Source of the DNA: Arthrinium phaeospermum
Lineage: Eukaryota; Ascomycota; Sordariomycetes; Amphisphaeriales; Apiosporaceae
Length of the DNA: 64,000 nt
Direction of reading: 5' to 3'
Assembly (NCBI GenBank): GCA_006503535.1
Contig: QYRS01000009.1
Coordinates: forward strand, 744,001-808,000
Numbering within the stretch: the first letter of the stretch is position 1; every line of letters begins with the position of its first letter. Position numbers and translations under genes: made by a program. Under the pieces are notes generated by a model, which had not been told where the DNA came from, did no database searches, and saw only the letters and a list, made by a program, of their open reading frames with translations. Of the stretch, positions 12,501 to 25,485 are shown in pieces.

Positions 12501-15466
12501 TTCTCGCCCTTCTCCTCCTCGCCGTTGAACTGAGAGGTTTCATCCGCAAGAATCTTGGTGTCCTTGACGAAGCAGTCCCATTCGTGAGGGTGAAGTTGCT
12601 TGAGGTATTCCAACATGGTGACACGGGAGTAGGGCTCGTCCTCACGAATAATCTCACGGAGAGACAACAGGATCTTTTCACTGTAATGGGGAATCATGAC
12701 AGTGAAGGTAGGCATGTTGTCAACGGGGAGAGGCTCGGGGATAGGAGTGGACAGAGATTGGGCGAAGAAAGACAGACGACGCTCAGCCTCGCTGTGGGTC
12801 GGGAAGAATTCGGTCTTGAAAGAGTGATCTTCCTGCGAGACGAAGAACGTAGGGGCCCTCAGAGTTCTCTTGCCCTCCTGCTCAGAAGGAACCTGGTGGT
12901 AAAGCAGCTTCTGGACGTGCTCGATGGCCAGCAGATGCTCGCGGTACATGGAAATGACAATAGCGTTCCAGATTTGCGAGATGAGCACCTTGGGCTTGTA
13001 CTTGATCTCCATGTCGGTGGTGGCCAGGACCTTTGAGTAGATACGCTTGGGCAAGCGGGAGAAGATGTTTCTCCAGGGAGTCCAGATCGATGAACCGAGG
13101 TAGAAGGAGCGAGCAACGGAGCACGCGGTGTTCATCAGAACGTACCACAGGTAGGTATCCAGGAAGAAGAGAATCAAATCCGTGAAGAGCATCAGGATGA
13201 GCGCAACGGTGGGTTGCTGTCGGCAAAGAATCGCAGCAGCCTTGCCCTTTCCGAAAAGCAGATCACCCTTGCACGAGTCGACGTTCATAATGGACAAGTA
13301 GCGGATGGGATCACGGATGGACAGCGACAAGAACATGTACGAGACACCGAACTTGATACCGAAAATGACAACCCAGAAACCGTAGGACAAGGCCCGATCG
13401 TTGCCCTTCAGATGAGGCCAACTAGCCGTGAACGTTTGGCTGGCAACATATTGGCGGGTCTTGTTCTTCGTCAGGTAGGAACCGAAAAGACCGCCGAGCG
13501 GCATGACAGCGAAGAAGACAACCGTGATAATAGCAATGAAGAAGTTGGCGATTCCAAGAGCCAGCGACAGGGTCGAGTCCTTGGGAGGGGCGAGCGGGTC
13601 CTTTTGCTTGGTGTTATCCTGGAAAAGGAAGACGTAGGCGCCAGGGCCAATGTTGATGATCAATACGACGATGAGGAACATCAAACGCTTAGTAAGATGC
13701 TGAGCTCCCGCCCATTTACGCGGAACGTAGGCCCATTCTGCAAGAGTTGCCAAAACCTGAATCAAAGCGGCAATACCTCCACCGAAGCCGACGACGGCCC
13801 ATTGGGCAGAAGGAGGCGGCTGGTTGTTACGCTGCTGCTCGTAGTTCTTGGTGATGAGCGTAGGCGAGTTGTGGGCGGTGAAGAACCAGAACATAGACAA
13901 ATGGATAATCCAGATACGGTTGAAGTTGACGAGGACGTGCCAGTAGGATCGTGTCTCCTTGTAGGTCTTGAAGAAGCACTTCTTCCAGTTGACATCCTTG
14001 AGCTTCATGTAACGCTCAGCCGGGGGAACGTCGACCAACTTGCTCTTGTCCTCGAGCACGATGCGCTCAATACCCTCAGGGTACCAGAAAAGCTGGTTGC
14101 AATCATCGTAACCAATAATCTGTTCGTGATCGCGCTCGCGGCGGACGTAAACTCCGTCAGAGATCTCGTAACCCTGGTCACGGCAGTATTGGTAGAGAGG
14201 GGTGATGACGTTGTTCAAGAAGGTACCCTCTTCAACCTGCTCGACCATGTTCTGGCAGGCAGGGGAGTTCAAGTAGTCATCGGCGCACTTGAAGATGAAC
14301 GCAAGACATTCGGGCATGAAACGGGTCTGGTTGGCCTCACCCCAGCAGCAGAGGAACAGGGCAATCTGGCGACAGCGGTCGTGCTGGGACATCCGGTTCA
14401 TGCGAGTCTTCCAGCGGTACTCGGCAGCCTCGAGACTGTCGTCACCCTCAAGATCCTCGAGAACCGTGGTCTCATCGGCACCGTCGGCGGCCTTCTTGTT
14501 CTTCTTCTTTTTCTTGCCCTTGCCCTTCGCATTGGCGAAGCCCACTGAATCGTCCAGATCCAGGTGAGCGGCGAAGTACCACTTGCGGTAGTTGGCGTTG
14601 TCTCCGCCAATGTAATCGGCGTGGAGGGACAGAAGGGCCTGGTTGGGGGTCATACGAGAGGCTCGCGAGTCCAGTTGAACCATCAGGTGATCGTACATGT
14701 TGCGCATGCTATCCCGCTGGAAACCAAACTTGCCCGTCAAATCCAAAAAGATGTCCTCAATCTCCTCCTTAGAAAGAGGGATCTGGGCATCAGATGTCCA
14801 TGCCGGGTAAGGCTCGCGAGAGCGCTGTCCTGCAGGCAGAACGTTGCCGTAGTCCATACCGTAGTTGGGCGTGGAAGCACCCGATGAACGGTTGCCAGCG
14901 TAGGACATCTGGGAAGAAGGGGGGCGGAATCCACGAGCACCATCCTGGTAGCCGCTGTAGCGCTCGTCGCCACGACCGTAGTAGTCCATGTCGGTCGCGC
15001 GGGCCATGTCGGACCTCATGGTGAAGTCGCTGAAGGTTTCCGAATCGTCACCGTCGCCACGGGGGGCGTGTTGATCGTAGTACTGGCCACCATGCTGGTC
15101 GTAGTATCCGTCTTGGCCGTATCCGTCTTGATTATCGTAGTAGCCACCATCTTGATGGTAGGGGTTGTTGGCATCGGCATTGTAGTATCCCCTGTGAAAT
15201 GAAACATTAGATTGTGTTCCGAATTCCTCTTTCTTGTATGGGGAAGGAACTCACGATTCATCATAGTAACCCTCCTGGGTCTGACCGCCATGACCACCGT
15301 GTTGGCCATGAGCATCGTACCCATTGTCGTAGTATTGACCGTTGTGGTCGTCGTAGTACGAATCGGTGTTTCCAGCTTGTTGATGGCCGTAGCCATCATC
15401 GTAGGCGTCGTGGTGGCCAGCGCCGCCAGCGCCAGCTCCTCCACCACCCGCGGGGTAGCCCGACAT
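9523..15466 (-). CDS. FKS1: 1,3-beta-glucan synthase catalytic subunit, with a 1-nt frameshift
   Basis: Plasma-membrane enzyme that polymerises UDP-glucose into cell-wall beta-1,3-glucan; target of echinocandins. Exons are 15255-15466, 9901-15191 and 9523-9835. The product would be about 1,938 residues, normal for Fks1. The N-terminus is a Gly/Tyr/Asp/His-rich low-complexity tail, followed by the FKS1 domain ([20 protein letters not shown]), membrane segments, the cytoplasmic catalytic region and a second membrane block. Hot spot 1 reads FLSLSIRDP (about residues 691-699) and the hot spot 2 equivalent reads DWIWRCIIS (about 1407-1415). The frame is broken at 11829-11832: a run of four C, where five are needed to keep the conserved SPYTPGVK reading. 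No intron explains this. MSGYPAGG is taken as the start, although an in-frame ATG lies 17 codons upstream. Confidence 0.95.
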
Positions 15467-18400
15467 TTTCGCGATGTCGAGGCTATAACGTGAAAGACGA
15501 TGCTCTAGATACGTCAAGGTGTTAGAATGTTTGTTGTAGGTGCGGTTGCATGGAGGGTTGCGCTTTGGGCAGGGGCTGTGCTGAATGTCGGGCAGATTGA
15601 TGGGACAAGTTGGTTCGCAACTGCCAAAAAACGGGAGGATTTGGCACCGTCGGGCTCTGTGCTCCTGCTCTTCAAATGGTGCGGATGTGTTGTGGTGGGA
15701 ATGATTATGACAACTTACAGATCACAGATTCATGTAGATAACGAATTCGGACGCCGTATGGGTCGGTAAGGAATGTGTCGAAGTCGCGACGATCGGGTCG
15801 CTGATTAAAATTATGTACCGTGATTGTTCTGCAAAGGTAGCAGATGTGTAATCGTGGCCGGCCACAGCAAGGTGTTGTGACAATACAGACAAAGAGCAGA
15901 ATCGACCGAAGAGATGGGCTCCTCGAGATCAATCACTGCTGATTGTTGTGGGTGTTGTTGTTGTCTGGGGGCGTGGTGGTTGGTCGAATTCCTTGATTGA
16001 CCAGGCGGGTCGCGGCTGGTCCGGCGTATGGGGGGTGGCCTTTGGGCTGGTCTAGGGGGGACAGCCGAGAAAAAAAGCTGGGAAAGTTGGCGGTCGCTGT
16101 AGCTCGCAGTACCAAGATTTCCCAAGGAATTAGTAGAAACAACGGGAAAGTGGTATCGCCGCTGTGCTACAACTTCCAATCTCCTTCTAAGCTCTTTTCC
16201 TAATTAAAAAAAAGAACGATTGTCGGGTGGTTGGTGATATGTTTTTGTTGTTGTTGCAGTATAAACAAGAAGGCGAGGGTCGATAGTTGGGTTCCCAAAA
16301 GTATCCTCCAAATCTTGTTCTTGTCCCTACGGGGAGGTCGTTTTGACTTTACCAACGCGGAACGAAGGTGTAACGGGCCGCAGTCGAAATCAAGCACACG
16401 TCGTAGGAGTTGAAAGCGAAAGATAGCGAATGGACGGGTCACCCTTTTTGCATTCAAAAAAGAGTTTCCCTAATTCTTTCCCTCGGTCCTACTTAGCTTT
16501 GAAGTGGTCCGGGCCTCTGGTCGTTCCAACGCTGCTGGAATCAAGCAGGTTCAGAAAAACACAACGATAACTGAATTCCGGAACAAAAAGAAGAACGAAT
16601 GAAGAAAGATTTGTTTTTACAGCTGAGAGGTAGGAGGGGGAGGAGGGAGAAAGAGAGGGAGGTTGTCTGGTCGTCTGTGCCTGGGATGCGAGGAGAAAGG
16701 AGGAGCCGGCGGGTGATCGAGATGGAGTGGCTGTGTGCTTGGTTGAGGTCAGGGAAGGGTGGGATACCGTATCGCACTGTACGCGTGCGTGCAGCGTTGG
16801 GTAGCAGGTCGCTGGTCGCCAGGCGGGAATTCTTACTTGGTAGCGGCCAGAAGTGGCCCGTTGCCAGTGCCAGTGTCAGACTGTCTGTCAGTGCAGAGTA
16901 GGATTTACACACTGGATCAAAGACACCCGAACCACACAACGCGACCCGCCACTAGCCTTTTCGAACACTAGCCAGAGGATAGGAACGCGCAAGGAACACT
17001 GAATGGAAGCAGCAGGGAAAAGGGGCAATTGCTGCTGAGGGTGGGTATCCCAATTGACCCATTCTTCAGATACAGGCAGCGCTTGATTGGCTTTGGGCTC
17101 CTCATCCACCAGGGGCGACGGACAGGGATGCAGTGCGCTGGATGCTCGCGCGGTGGCGAGAGCCTCGATTGGTTTTCTGGCGAATGGATGCGGATCGGTT
17201 CCTAAAAAGGGGCTGGCCTAAGTATTGTGTTCCGGGCCGTACCCATCGCGCTACTTGTCCTTTACTTCGTTGGTCCCAGGCCTCTACCTACGAGACGAGC
17301 AACTTTCAAATCCCAAGCATGCACTGGTGACCGGAAGCTCCCTGCCCATTTGTCAGCTTCAATCAAACAAATCACTCTGACGGCATAGATCCAAAAAGAA
17401 GCCCAATCACTTGCAGCATCGCAGAAACATAATATTACTATCTTTGGCAGACGCAATCCGTTGACCTTTTTGACTCGACACTTCCTGGCCTTAAGATTCA
17501 ACTCCATGATCCGCTTCCCAGGGGGGATGGCGGGAGCAGTCCAGATGGCTGGACCAGGTACCACTCACGGCTGCACCACTACTACTAGATTTGCATGAGG
17601 AGTTAGAGTATTCGCTCTCTTCTTGTTTGTTCCCAGTTTCAACTTTCATTGCTCCTCCAGGCGAGCAGGGAGTCGAAACGTAACGATGCGCGGCAGTGCT
17701 CCGCCACATTTCCAACGGTTCTTGCTACCTCCTTGCTCCCACGCACGCAACAACAGTGGGCAGAGCAAGCTCAAGCAGCAGCAGTGGTATCCCGTTGGCA
17801 GTCGGACCCTGGTCGCACAGGTACTTGTCAGGTATCCCGCTAGCGCTGCAAGGCCGTCAATCAAGGCCTAAGCCACCACCAAAGAGAAGTCGATCCCAAA
17901 GAGGGTTCCTCCCTCCATTTCAGCATTTCTCCCATTCACTTTCGGATAAGCGAAGAAGGAAGTAAAAAACAAAAAGCAGGTTTTCCTTTCACCACTTGCG
18001 AGTCGCGTCCTGCTACCTGCAGGTAATCAAATTAAGCCAATTACCGGGACTCCGAGGCCCTCCTGCATACCCTCTTTATTCTCAACGTTATTAATACCCG
18101 TTGAACGAAGAAGAGCTCGCTTGCAAATGGGACGGCAGCCGGCCTGGAGTCCTATGTACAGTAGTAAGTCGGTGGCTTCAGCTTGTTGGTCGTTCTCGAT
18201 GCTGCGCCAGGACAGCGACATGCGGAAACTAGTCCGAAACTTGGGCGATGATGTGCTGGCCACCGTTCCACCCTCGCTCTCTCTCCAGTCCAGATACTAA
18301 TAGATGGCGCCCCTCGCAAACTGCAAGAGTGATGGCAAAATATGCGGGAGGCAGGGCGAATACGACGTGACGAATCGCACTCAATTTATGTATGCCGACA

Positions 18401-21400
18401 TGTATGGCAAAAGCTTCCCCTATTACGAGTTTGACTAGCAGGTATGACATGCACGCTCACGCATCAGTACGAACGGCTCGCCTCTCTGTACGGGCGAACA
18501 CCTGCCACCCACACACCCACTGCCCACCCCCATGTGCGATGAGCCAACACGACCATTGATGATGATCTTTTCGGACTCTCGAATCGTCGTGCATCCATCA
18601 CGCTGGGCTTTGCATTTGAGGTTCGTACTTGTCTGCCAGTCTATTTTTGCATTAATTCCTCCCTGCTTCCCTTCCCGCCCTTCCCATTTCGGTTTGAGAG
18701 GTGGTGGAGCAAGGGGGGGTGCCAGCGTCGCCTAGCCCCTTGCGAAACTCGATACTTGTGCTGGGATGCTGCTATTCTTATTATCATGCCCATTATCCTC
18801 CACTGCAAAAAGCTACTGTGCTGTCTGCACTGTCCGTGTCTCCCCCCTCTATCCATCCCCCTTTGCTGCTGCTGCCTGCCTCGGGCCCAGCCCAGCCTTT
18901 CAGTTTTGTTTTGAATTGGATCTGACAAGCTTGCAGCAAATGTCAGATGGCAGGCTTGGTATCTTTGCTTCTGGTTCTTCCCTATGCGATCGAATCCACC
19001 CCGTTCTCCTCGGGCAATAGCGGTCAGTTTGACGATGAACATGTTGCATTCGGCCTGGGGAGGTAGCAATCCCATCCTTGATTTTCCTTGGTCAAAGATG
19101 CATGCCCCCAGAAGCGCATGCCCGTATGTACAATAGATTGAAAAAGTCGCCATCCTCCCCCCAACTTGCAAGCCACATCCATTTTGGCGCGGCCGGAGTG
19201 CCCAGTGCCCTCGCGCGCCCGCTTCGCTAGGATGGGCTTGCTTGCGGCTTGCTGCTTTGCTTTTTCGTCCGCAATCTTTGCCTCTGGCCTATCAGAGGGC
19301 GGCCCGTCGTCCCATGCAGGTACCGGTCGGTCCTTCGAACGCCCACGACGCCAAACCGGACGCCAGTGTGCAGCCCTAGATAAGTAGGGAGACGAAGCAG
19401 CCGTAGGCAACTCAAAGTGATGACGATATCCTTCTCCATCCGTAGGCCATCCCGGGTGGAACCTCGCACTATTTGGCCCAATTTACCTACCGGCTGCATC
19501 TCCGGGATCAGGAAGACTTTTTTTCTTTCTTTTCCTTTTGCTCACGCCATGTTCTTTCCAGTTCTCCCAATGGCCCCCCATGCACGCCCCTGTTTTTGCT
19601 GGCTGCTGCTTACTGTCGCTCATCTTCCTCCCCATGCACATCTAACCTGTCTCGGAATAGCCCAATATCATGCATGCATTCTTAAACGAAGATAAAGGCA
19701 TTTCGAGGCCGGCCATTCGACAGTAATAGTCCGACAGCTAACAGCGGTGGCATACCCAGCCGGCTCTACCGGGCCCTACAGTAGCAGTTGGCAATCGCTT
19801 GTCGCTTGCCAGCAGCACTTCGTATGTGAGTAGCTTAGTGGTGGGCAGTCCACAAGTCGTTCAAGGCAGCCCTGGCAGCAAAGTCCACTTCGGGTGCTAA
19901 GGCCAGTGCCTATTGAATCGGGAATGAAGCTTTCACCACAGTGGTGATCGGTCGGGAAATGGCTGATTGCGGCGGAACCTATGCAACCTTCCGTCGGCCT
20001 GTGCTGGCTGGTTCTTCTCCAGAGTTCGAGATGGGTTTCAAATTAGAGACTCCCCCCACCGACCAGGTGTACTGACCAGGTCATTTCCATCCTACGAACA
20101 CCCGTCACCCGTCGAGCCGTGAACTGCACTGTCAAGCTTTCGATCCTGGCAGCCTGGCCGGGCAGGAGCGAGGGAGGGAGTACCTACCAATTCATTTTGA
20201 TCAACCACTGGTGAGTAAACCGTTCCGGTATTCCAAGGGGGCTTCCATTGTTTCGAACGCCAGGATTGGATGATGTGTAGAATAAATCGGATCGTATTAG
20301 TGGTGCTAGAGCCTAGAAGGTGGCAGATCTGATCGTCAAAGCTTGTTACTACTATGCAGCGCATTCACGATCGGATATAATGCCATGTATGCGTGTACGC
20401 ACTAGGAGAAAGAGAGAGGTGATGTGCATTGCATGATTCGTCAGAGACAATTGATTGCGTGCCCCCAGGCGAACGACTCTGACTCTTTGCTGAAACGTCG
20501 CCGTCGCCATAATACTTTTTTATTTTGGTTTTATTGCATCCTGATTCCTGACAATGCTTGTGCGGCTGCTGGATGGAAGTGTGTCTGTCTGGCTGTGTCC
20601 CGAGGTGGTGCTATTAGGCGTTACCAGCAACCAGCTGGGGAGAAACGACGGTCTCAGCCGAAACCTTGCTCGAGCGTCGGTTGCCATTGCTACTAATAGA
20701 TCGTCTCTTTATTGAAGCTTATTCCCGTCACCAACTTTTGTCTTTTACCTCTGATACGTAGGATGATGGTCCAAGGGTACATACAGCCAGACACATACAT
20801 GTACATGTCAACCTACCCAAGCGGTCGAAGCGCATTCAGCTATCCCGCGTGTGGTTGCGTTCCTTGACGTCGTCTGCTGCCTACCTCACACATGCTGATT
20901 GATGTCTGAAAGTGAACATACTTGGACTTGGACGCATCACTGGGCATACAAGATGATGTGTAATAATATATATGTAATTGCAAAGGGACCGCGCTAATGC
21001 GATCGGCAAGCCTTCCTCCTCCCGGCACTCTCGAGGTATTGTCGCACACGTATCAAATCCACTTATCCCGGGATTTGTCAACGCGTGCGGGCGGGCGGGC
21101 CGCCGATCAGGGGATCGTCTTCGCAGCTGAAGACTCTCGGGGCCCTTTCGGGCTGAACGCCTTGATGATGATCATCGTCGTCGGGGAGGGTCTTTTATGT
21201 AATGCATTACGCGGGTGGTTCGCCGAAGACCCAATAATGTAGGCCGGCCGCGATTCAGTCAACGTCCGGCTTGCACACGCTACGTCCACCTGTAAGCCAT
21301 TGTCGTCACGAGACAGAGTCTACCCGTGTTGAAGGGTGGTCTGGATGCGGCGCTTTCATGTGCTTGCCACCTTGTTTCGTGTACGATCCTGCTGGGTGTT

Positions 21401-21774
21401 CTCCGGCTTGCGGCTCATGGCTTCCCATAATATAGGATTAGACATGGTCAATATACGCTCGCCTGATCGCGCTTCGTCACGGTGACTGTTCTGATGAAGA
21501 TGTAATGCGATATGCCCATAGCTTGGGATATCGAAGTCTCATACATTGATACAGTGGGAGTAAGCCAGGAGCAGACCTCGTTTCTCATCTAATGGGTTGG
21601 ATTAGCCACGTATATATTCAAGGACGCATATTAAGACGGAAATAGTTGGTCTAAGGCAGTAGACTTGTAATCGGATTCGTGTAATCACTTGGACTAATGA
21701 CAGCGGTATGTTTAACTGACCAATGGCGATGTTTCTTACCTTCATATGCTCGATGGTTTCCCATCCTGAACGTC
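15467..21774. other. 6.3-kb gene-poor region upstream of FKS1
   Basis: Open frames here are short, and none shows a motif, a credible splice structure or consistent codon use. The part next to FKS1 (15.5-17.1 kb) is rich in purine or pyrimidine runs, such as the purine tract near 16621-16670, and probably includes a long FKS1 promoter and leader. Segments at 18.5-19.7 kb are CT-rich. No transposase, tRNA or ribosomal RNA was seen. A non-coding transcript cannot be excluded. Confidence 0.45.
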
Positions 21775-23529
21775 TCATAGCAACGGCCCCTGAATACCAG
21801 GAATGTAGTCCTCTTCACGGACACAGTCGCTCTTGACCACGCCATGACATTTACTCGTAGTAGGCCACCCCGTCTTGTCCGCAACCGCCCCCAGTTCTTT
21901 TTCTTTTCCTTCTCTCTGGAGGGCGACGTCCTTTCCCACGGCCGGCGTGTCTGCATCAGAGGAGCAGCAGGAGTTGGAGGACCACGACCTGCTACCGCCG
22001 ATGGTCCCATCGAAAATGACGAAGCCAATGTTCTTGTTCTTGTCTGCAAACGCGTGAACCATCTCCTGGGCGAAGACGCCCTCGTCTAGGATCGGCGTTC
22101 TCACCGACACCAGCCTCAGGCGCGGAAACCGCGCCTCGTCGCAGGCTATGAGCAAGGGGCGGAGGAAGGTACGTTTGAGCATCGCGTCTGCTATGTAATC
22201 ATCGCCGTCGCCGCCGCTATAGTCATCCCGGTGCCCCCTTGCCAGGGCGTAGTCGTTGAAAACATGCAGCTTCCGCAGCGAGGCGCAAGGAAGGAGTTCC
22301 TCGATCCTCCCGGCGTTGTCCACCATAGTGCTGCGGCCGAGCCCGGAAGACGGCCCGAACAACGTGGACATATCGATATAAAGGGTCTCCAGTCTTGTCA
22401 GCCGCGGCAAACCGGTCAGCGGCATCGCGGGCTCTGTGTCGCGGTCCGGCAGCGAGGCCTCGAACATGACGTGCAATTCCCGTAGGGTGCCGGCACAGCT
22501 CGCGAGCGCCTTCTCGGTCCACGATCCCATCCGGGCAGTGTACTGGAAGGAGAGGGATTTGAGGTCGGGGCAGCTCTTGCATAGTTGGTACAAGTCCTTG
22601 CCCTCGTCTTTACGTGAACTGGGACGCACGATGGAGAGGCGCGTGAGTGGGAGGCACATGATTGCTGACCACGGGTACAGACTGCGCCCCATATTGAGTG
22701 TTCTCAAGCTGGGAACGATACCGACTAGGGCGGCGCCGAGGTTGTTATACTCACTGCAGTCCACAATGGGATATATTTCTAGCGTATGTAGCTTTGAAAG
22801 CACCCCTTGTCGTCTTAGGATGGGATCGGCCATGGCAGACTCCAGATATTGCCGCGGCAAGGGTCCGTCACCGGGATGGTTTTGAAACCACGTGGAATCG
22901 ACAGCAAGGTGTTCAAGATTATTTAGAAGGCACATCAGTATTCCGAAGACAACATGCTCCGAAGGAAATTCCAGAGTCCACGGTGTCCCTTTCGAATACG
23001 AAGACCACCTCGTCCAGGCTTCATCATCTGGGAACTTCTGATAACCGCCGAAGAGCTGAAAGATACGACGGTCCAATTCGGTGCCCTGGTGACTGCGCCT
23101 AATATCCCCCCATAGGCTAGGATGGTCAAGAACACGAGCGGCTGAGCGGCATTGATCCGTGCCATCCACGAACACGAGACGCTTGACATGCGTTCGAAGC
23201 AAAGGGTGTCCAACCAGGGTTCTAAGAAACAGCAACAAGCATCTCATGTCCCTGATGGTCACATTTCGATATAAATGACGTGTAGCAAGCTGGCGCATAT
23301 GCCGAGAGGTCTTACACACATTTTGGAGCTCGGAGACGCTATCCTGACGCCGTTGCCAGAAGTCTTTGAACTTGTCCTTCGGCTTGAGCCCAGTATCCGT
23401 TGACACCGGCGGGATTTCATAGGGATCGTAGGCAAAAACGGGTTGCACATCGGGAGCAAGATGCCTTAATATGTCTTCCAGGATCTCATTGGGTAGACTT
23501 GAGAGGCTGGTCGAGGTGTTTGGAGTCAT
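21775..23529 (-). CDS. F-box protein with leucine-rich-like repeats
   Basis: Single exon encoding 584 residues. Residues about 8-50 read SLSSLPNEILEDILRHLAP, a fungal F-box, which would bind Skp1 in an SCF ubiquitin ligase and recruit a substrate. Residues about 65-450 are irregular leucine-rich segments such as LSKLHTLEIYPIV, VPSLRTLNMG, LPRLTRLETLYIDM and PCASLRKLHVF, typical of substrate-binding halves of fungal F-box proteins. The last 80 residues are polar and low in complexity. Such proteins form large, fast-evolving families in filamentous fungi, so substrate and pathway cannot be told. The start is the only ATG that includes the whole F-box. Confidence 0.82.
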   Translation of the reverse strand: MTPNTSTSLSSLPNEILEDILRHLAPDVQPVFAYDPYEIPPVSTDTGLKPKDKFKDFWQRRQDSVSELQNVCKTSRHMRQLATRHLYRNVTIRDMRCLLLFLRTLVGHPLLRTHVKRLVFVDGTDQCRSAARVLDHPSLWGDIRRSHQGTELDRRIFQLFGGYQKFPDDEAWTRWSSYSKGTPWTLEFPSEHVVFGILMCLLNNLEHLAVDSTWFQNHPGDGPLPRQYLESAMADPILRRQGVLSKLHTLEIYPIVDCSEYNNLGAALVGIVPSLRTLNMGRSLYPWSAIMCLPLTRLSIVRPSSRKDEGKDLYQLCKSCPDLKSLSFQYTARMGSWTEKALASCAGTLRELHVMFEASLPDRDTEPAMPLTGLPRLTRLETLYIDMSTLFGPSSGLGRSTMVDNAGRIEELLPCASLRKLHVFNDYALARGHRDDYSGGDGDDYIADAMLKRTFLRPLLIACDEARFPRLRLVSVRTPILDEGVFAQEMVHAFADKNKNIGFVIFDGTIGGSRSWSSNSCCSSDADTPAVGKDVALQREGKEKELGAVADKTGWPTTSKCHGVVKSDCVREEDYIPGIQGPLL

Positions 23530-24617
23530 ACTGGATAGGCATGACTGCTATAGAGGTAAATCGCAGGCTGTCTATGGAATACAGTCATGGCTGTTTATAT
23601 TGAGCAACACGTATCATGGACGATGTAAAGTTATCTTCTTTCTAGGCTGAGGACGCAATCAGATGCCGGATCAGGATGCGAGTCACGAGGAGCAGAACAA
23701 AGGGGTTGATAGCGAGTGTTGGTTGTCGCATCTTCATGTTCATTGAGGGTGCTTCCAACATGTGCAAGACGTGTGTTTGTCTAGGTACAGAAACCCAAGA
23801 TGCATCGCTCTGCTGCATGGCAAAGTGGACGGGTTACTGGCATTGCCTTCATGGCGATGCTATACTTCTAAATCAGAGGGAAGACATCGAACCCCAAGCG
23901 ATTACCGGAAATAAGTACGCAATTAAATAATGATATGGCATTGCTTTGATGTGATGACTGGCAGAGTTGCATGTTGCATTCAGTTGTGATGGGGATGAGA
24001 TAGGTGCTTTGGCGCACGGCCGGGTAAAATCCGGTCAAACCTTGATGGTAGGTAATAAATTCTAATAGCAGCACTTTTCTATCGGAGGGTCATGGTATGA
24101 AGAATCTGTCTCTTGCCTTTTACCAGAAACAGCCACGTACCAGGCCACGACCTCCATTCTCTAATCTTTGGAACCTTCTCTCTACAAATGTAGATCGATT
24201 TTCTTTTGATGTTTTGATATTCTTTTTGCTTTTTTATTTTCTATTTTAGCCCTCCAGGAGGCGTCTATCGCCTATCAAACAGGCTGCTTTTGGGGGCGTT
24301 CGAACTCTCGACCTCTGCGCTTTTGCAGCAGGGCCCGACTGGTGTTGGGGCCTTGGAATCTTGGATGCACAGCCCACCTTGGCCAACCTAGCACCACGCT
24401 TTTTTGCTGCGTCATCGCGGGGCAGACGGGCAGGGCGGGCGCTCGAATGTTCAGCCTGCCTTGCAAGAGGGAGTCACTTTAGGTAGCAACCAGAGACCAG
24501 CGCAAATAAACAATATCCATACTCGAACTCTCTTTCTTTTCCGGCTGTTACTGTCGCTTTGCACGGCTTCGCTGATCGTTCTACCACCTTGCACTTTCTT
24601 TGACATACCCGCCCATC
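23530..24617. other. Divergent intergenic region
   Basis: Upstream of both the F-box gene and Mog1. It contains a T-rich tract at about 24190-24245 and a tRNA-like B-box mimic at about 24296-24312 that does not fold. No gene is seen. Confidence 0.5.
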
Positions 24618-25485
24618 ATGACCTCGTACCAAAGCACACCACTCTTCGGAGGCGCACTGGTCTGCGACCTGCCAGGCAACTTCGCCGATGTCAGGTAAGG
24701 AGCCGCCTCTCCCCCCTCCTCCGTGCGCCGAAAGCGCCAGTGTATTGCAACGCCATTACTTTCTTCTATTGGACTTTCTCAACCAGCCGAAAACGACGGA
24801 ACAAGAAAGCGCATGGAGGAAACATACCTAGCTAGCATAAGGCTAACGCGGTCGCTCAACACAGCAACTTGCGCCAGGTGCCCGACAACCAGGAAGTCTG
24901 GATCGACCGCGATGGCTTCACCAGTCTGGTCTTCGAGATCGACGAGCGCGTCGGCGAGAAGGGCAACGGCCCCGAGATCGACGGTCGCGCCATGACGACC
25001 CACCTCGAAGAGATCGTCGGCGACGACATCGACCGCACCAAGGTCTGGAACACGACCCCGACGCTCTTCTCCAAGCTCGAGTACGTTTCTCTACCTTCTT
25101 CGTCTCCCTCCCTCCATATGCCTACCCATAACTCCCTTTCTAACCATCGCTCTCTCCCCCCGGTAACAGTGAAGAGATCCCCGCCTACACCCTGATCGCG
25201 ACCATCTCGCCCAAGCAGGCGCCCGCCGCCGCCAGCGGCTCCTCGTCCGAGAAGAACTCGCCCGACTTCACCGCCATCATCCTGACGCTCGTGCGCCTCG
25301 AGCGCGAGAAGACCGACCTGCTCATCACCATCAACGTGCCCCACATCCGCGGCGAGTACAACGAGGAGGACGTCGACCTGGAGCTGGGCCGCCAGGGCAA
25401 GCTCATCGGCGACGCCGTCGACTACGCCGCGAAGATCTGGGAGACCTTCAAGGTCAAGGACTGGAACCTGTTCAACGAGGTTTAA
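24618..25485 (+). CDS. MOG1: Mog1, Ran GTPase-binding nuclear import factor
   Basis: Mog1 binds Ran/Gsp1 and promotes nucleotide release, supporting nuclear protein import. Exons are 24618-24694, 24865-25080 and 25170-25485, giving about 202 residues. The introns (170 and 89 nt) join at phases 2 and 2 to yield conserved family stretches: LFGGALVCDLPGNFADV at the N-terminus, then SNLRQVPDNQEVWID across the first junction (the PDNQEV motif is diagnostic). The C-terminal third matches the family's last strand and helix, with DLLITINVPH and a tail ending VKDWNLFNEV. Length equals the family norm. The start ATG follows a CT-rich leader. Confidence 0.93.

Noticed and set aside
15467..15517. N-terminal extension of FKS1 to the ATG at 15517
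   Set aside because: The added 17 residues are not conserved in Fks1 proteins, which typically begin at the Met-Ser-Gly-Tyr start used here.
16541..19700. Several 60-180-codon frames in the FKS1 upstream region
   Set aside because: Low complexity or pyrimidine-driven composition, overlapping frames on both strands and no domain or splice support.
24290..24345. tRNA-like segment with a B-box-like GTTCGAAC
   Set aside because: The T-stem bases do not pair, no acceptor or anticodon stem forms, and no terminator T run follows in place.
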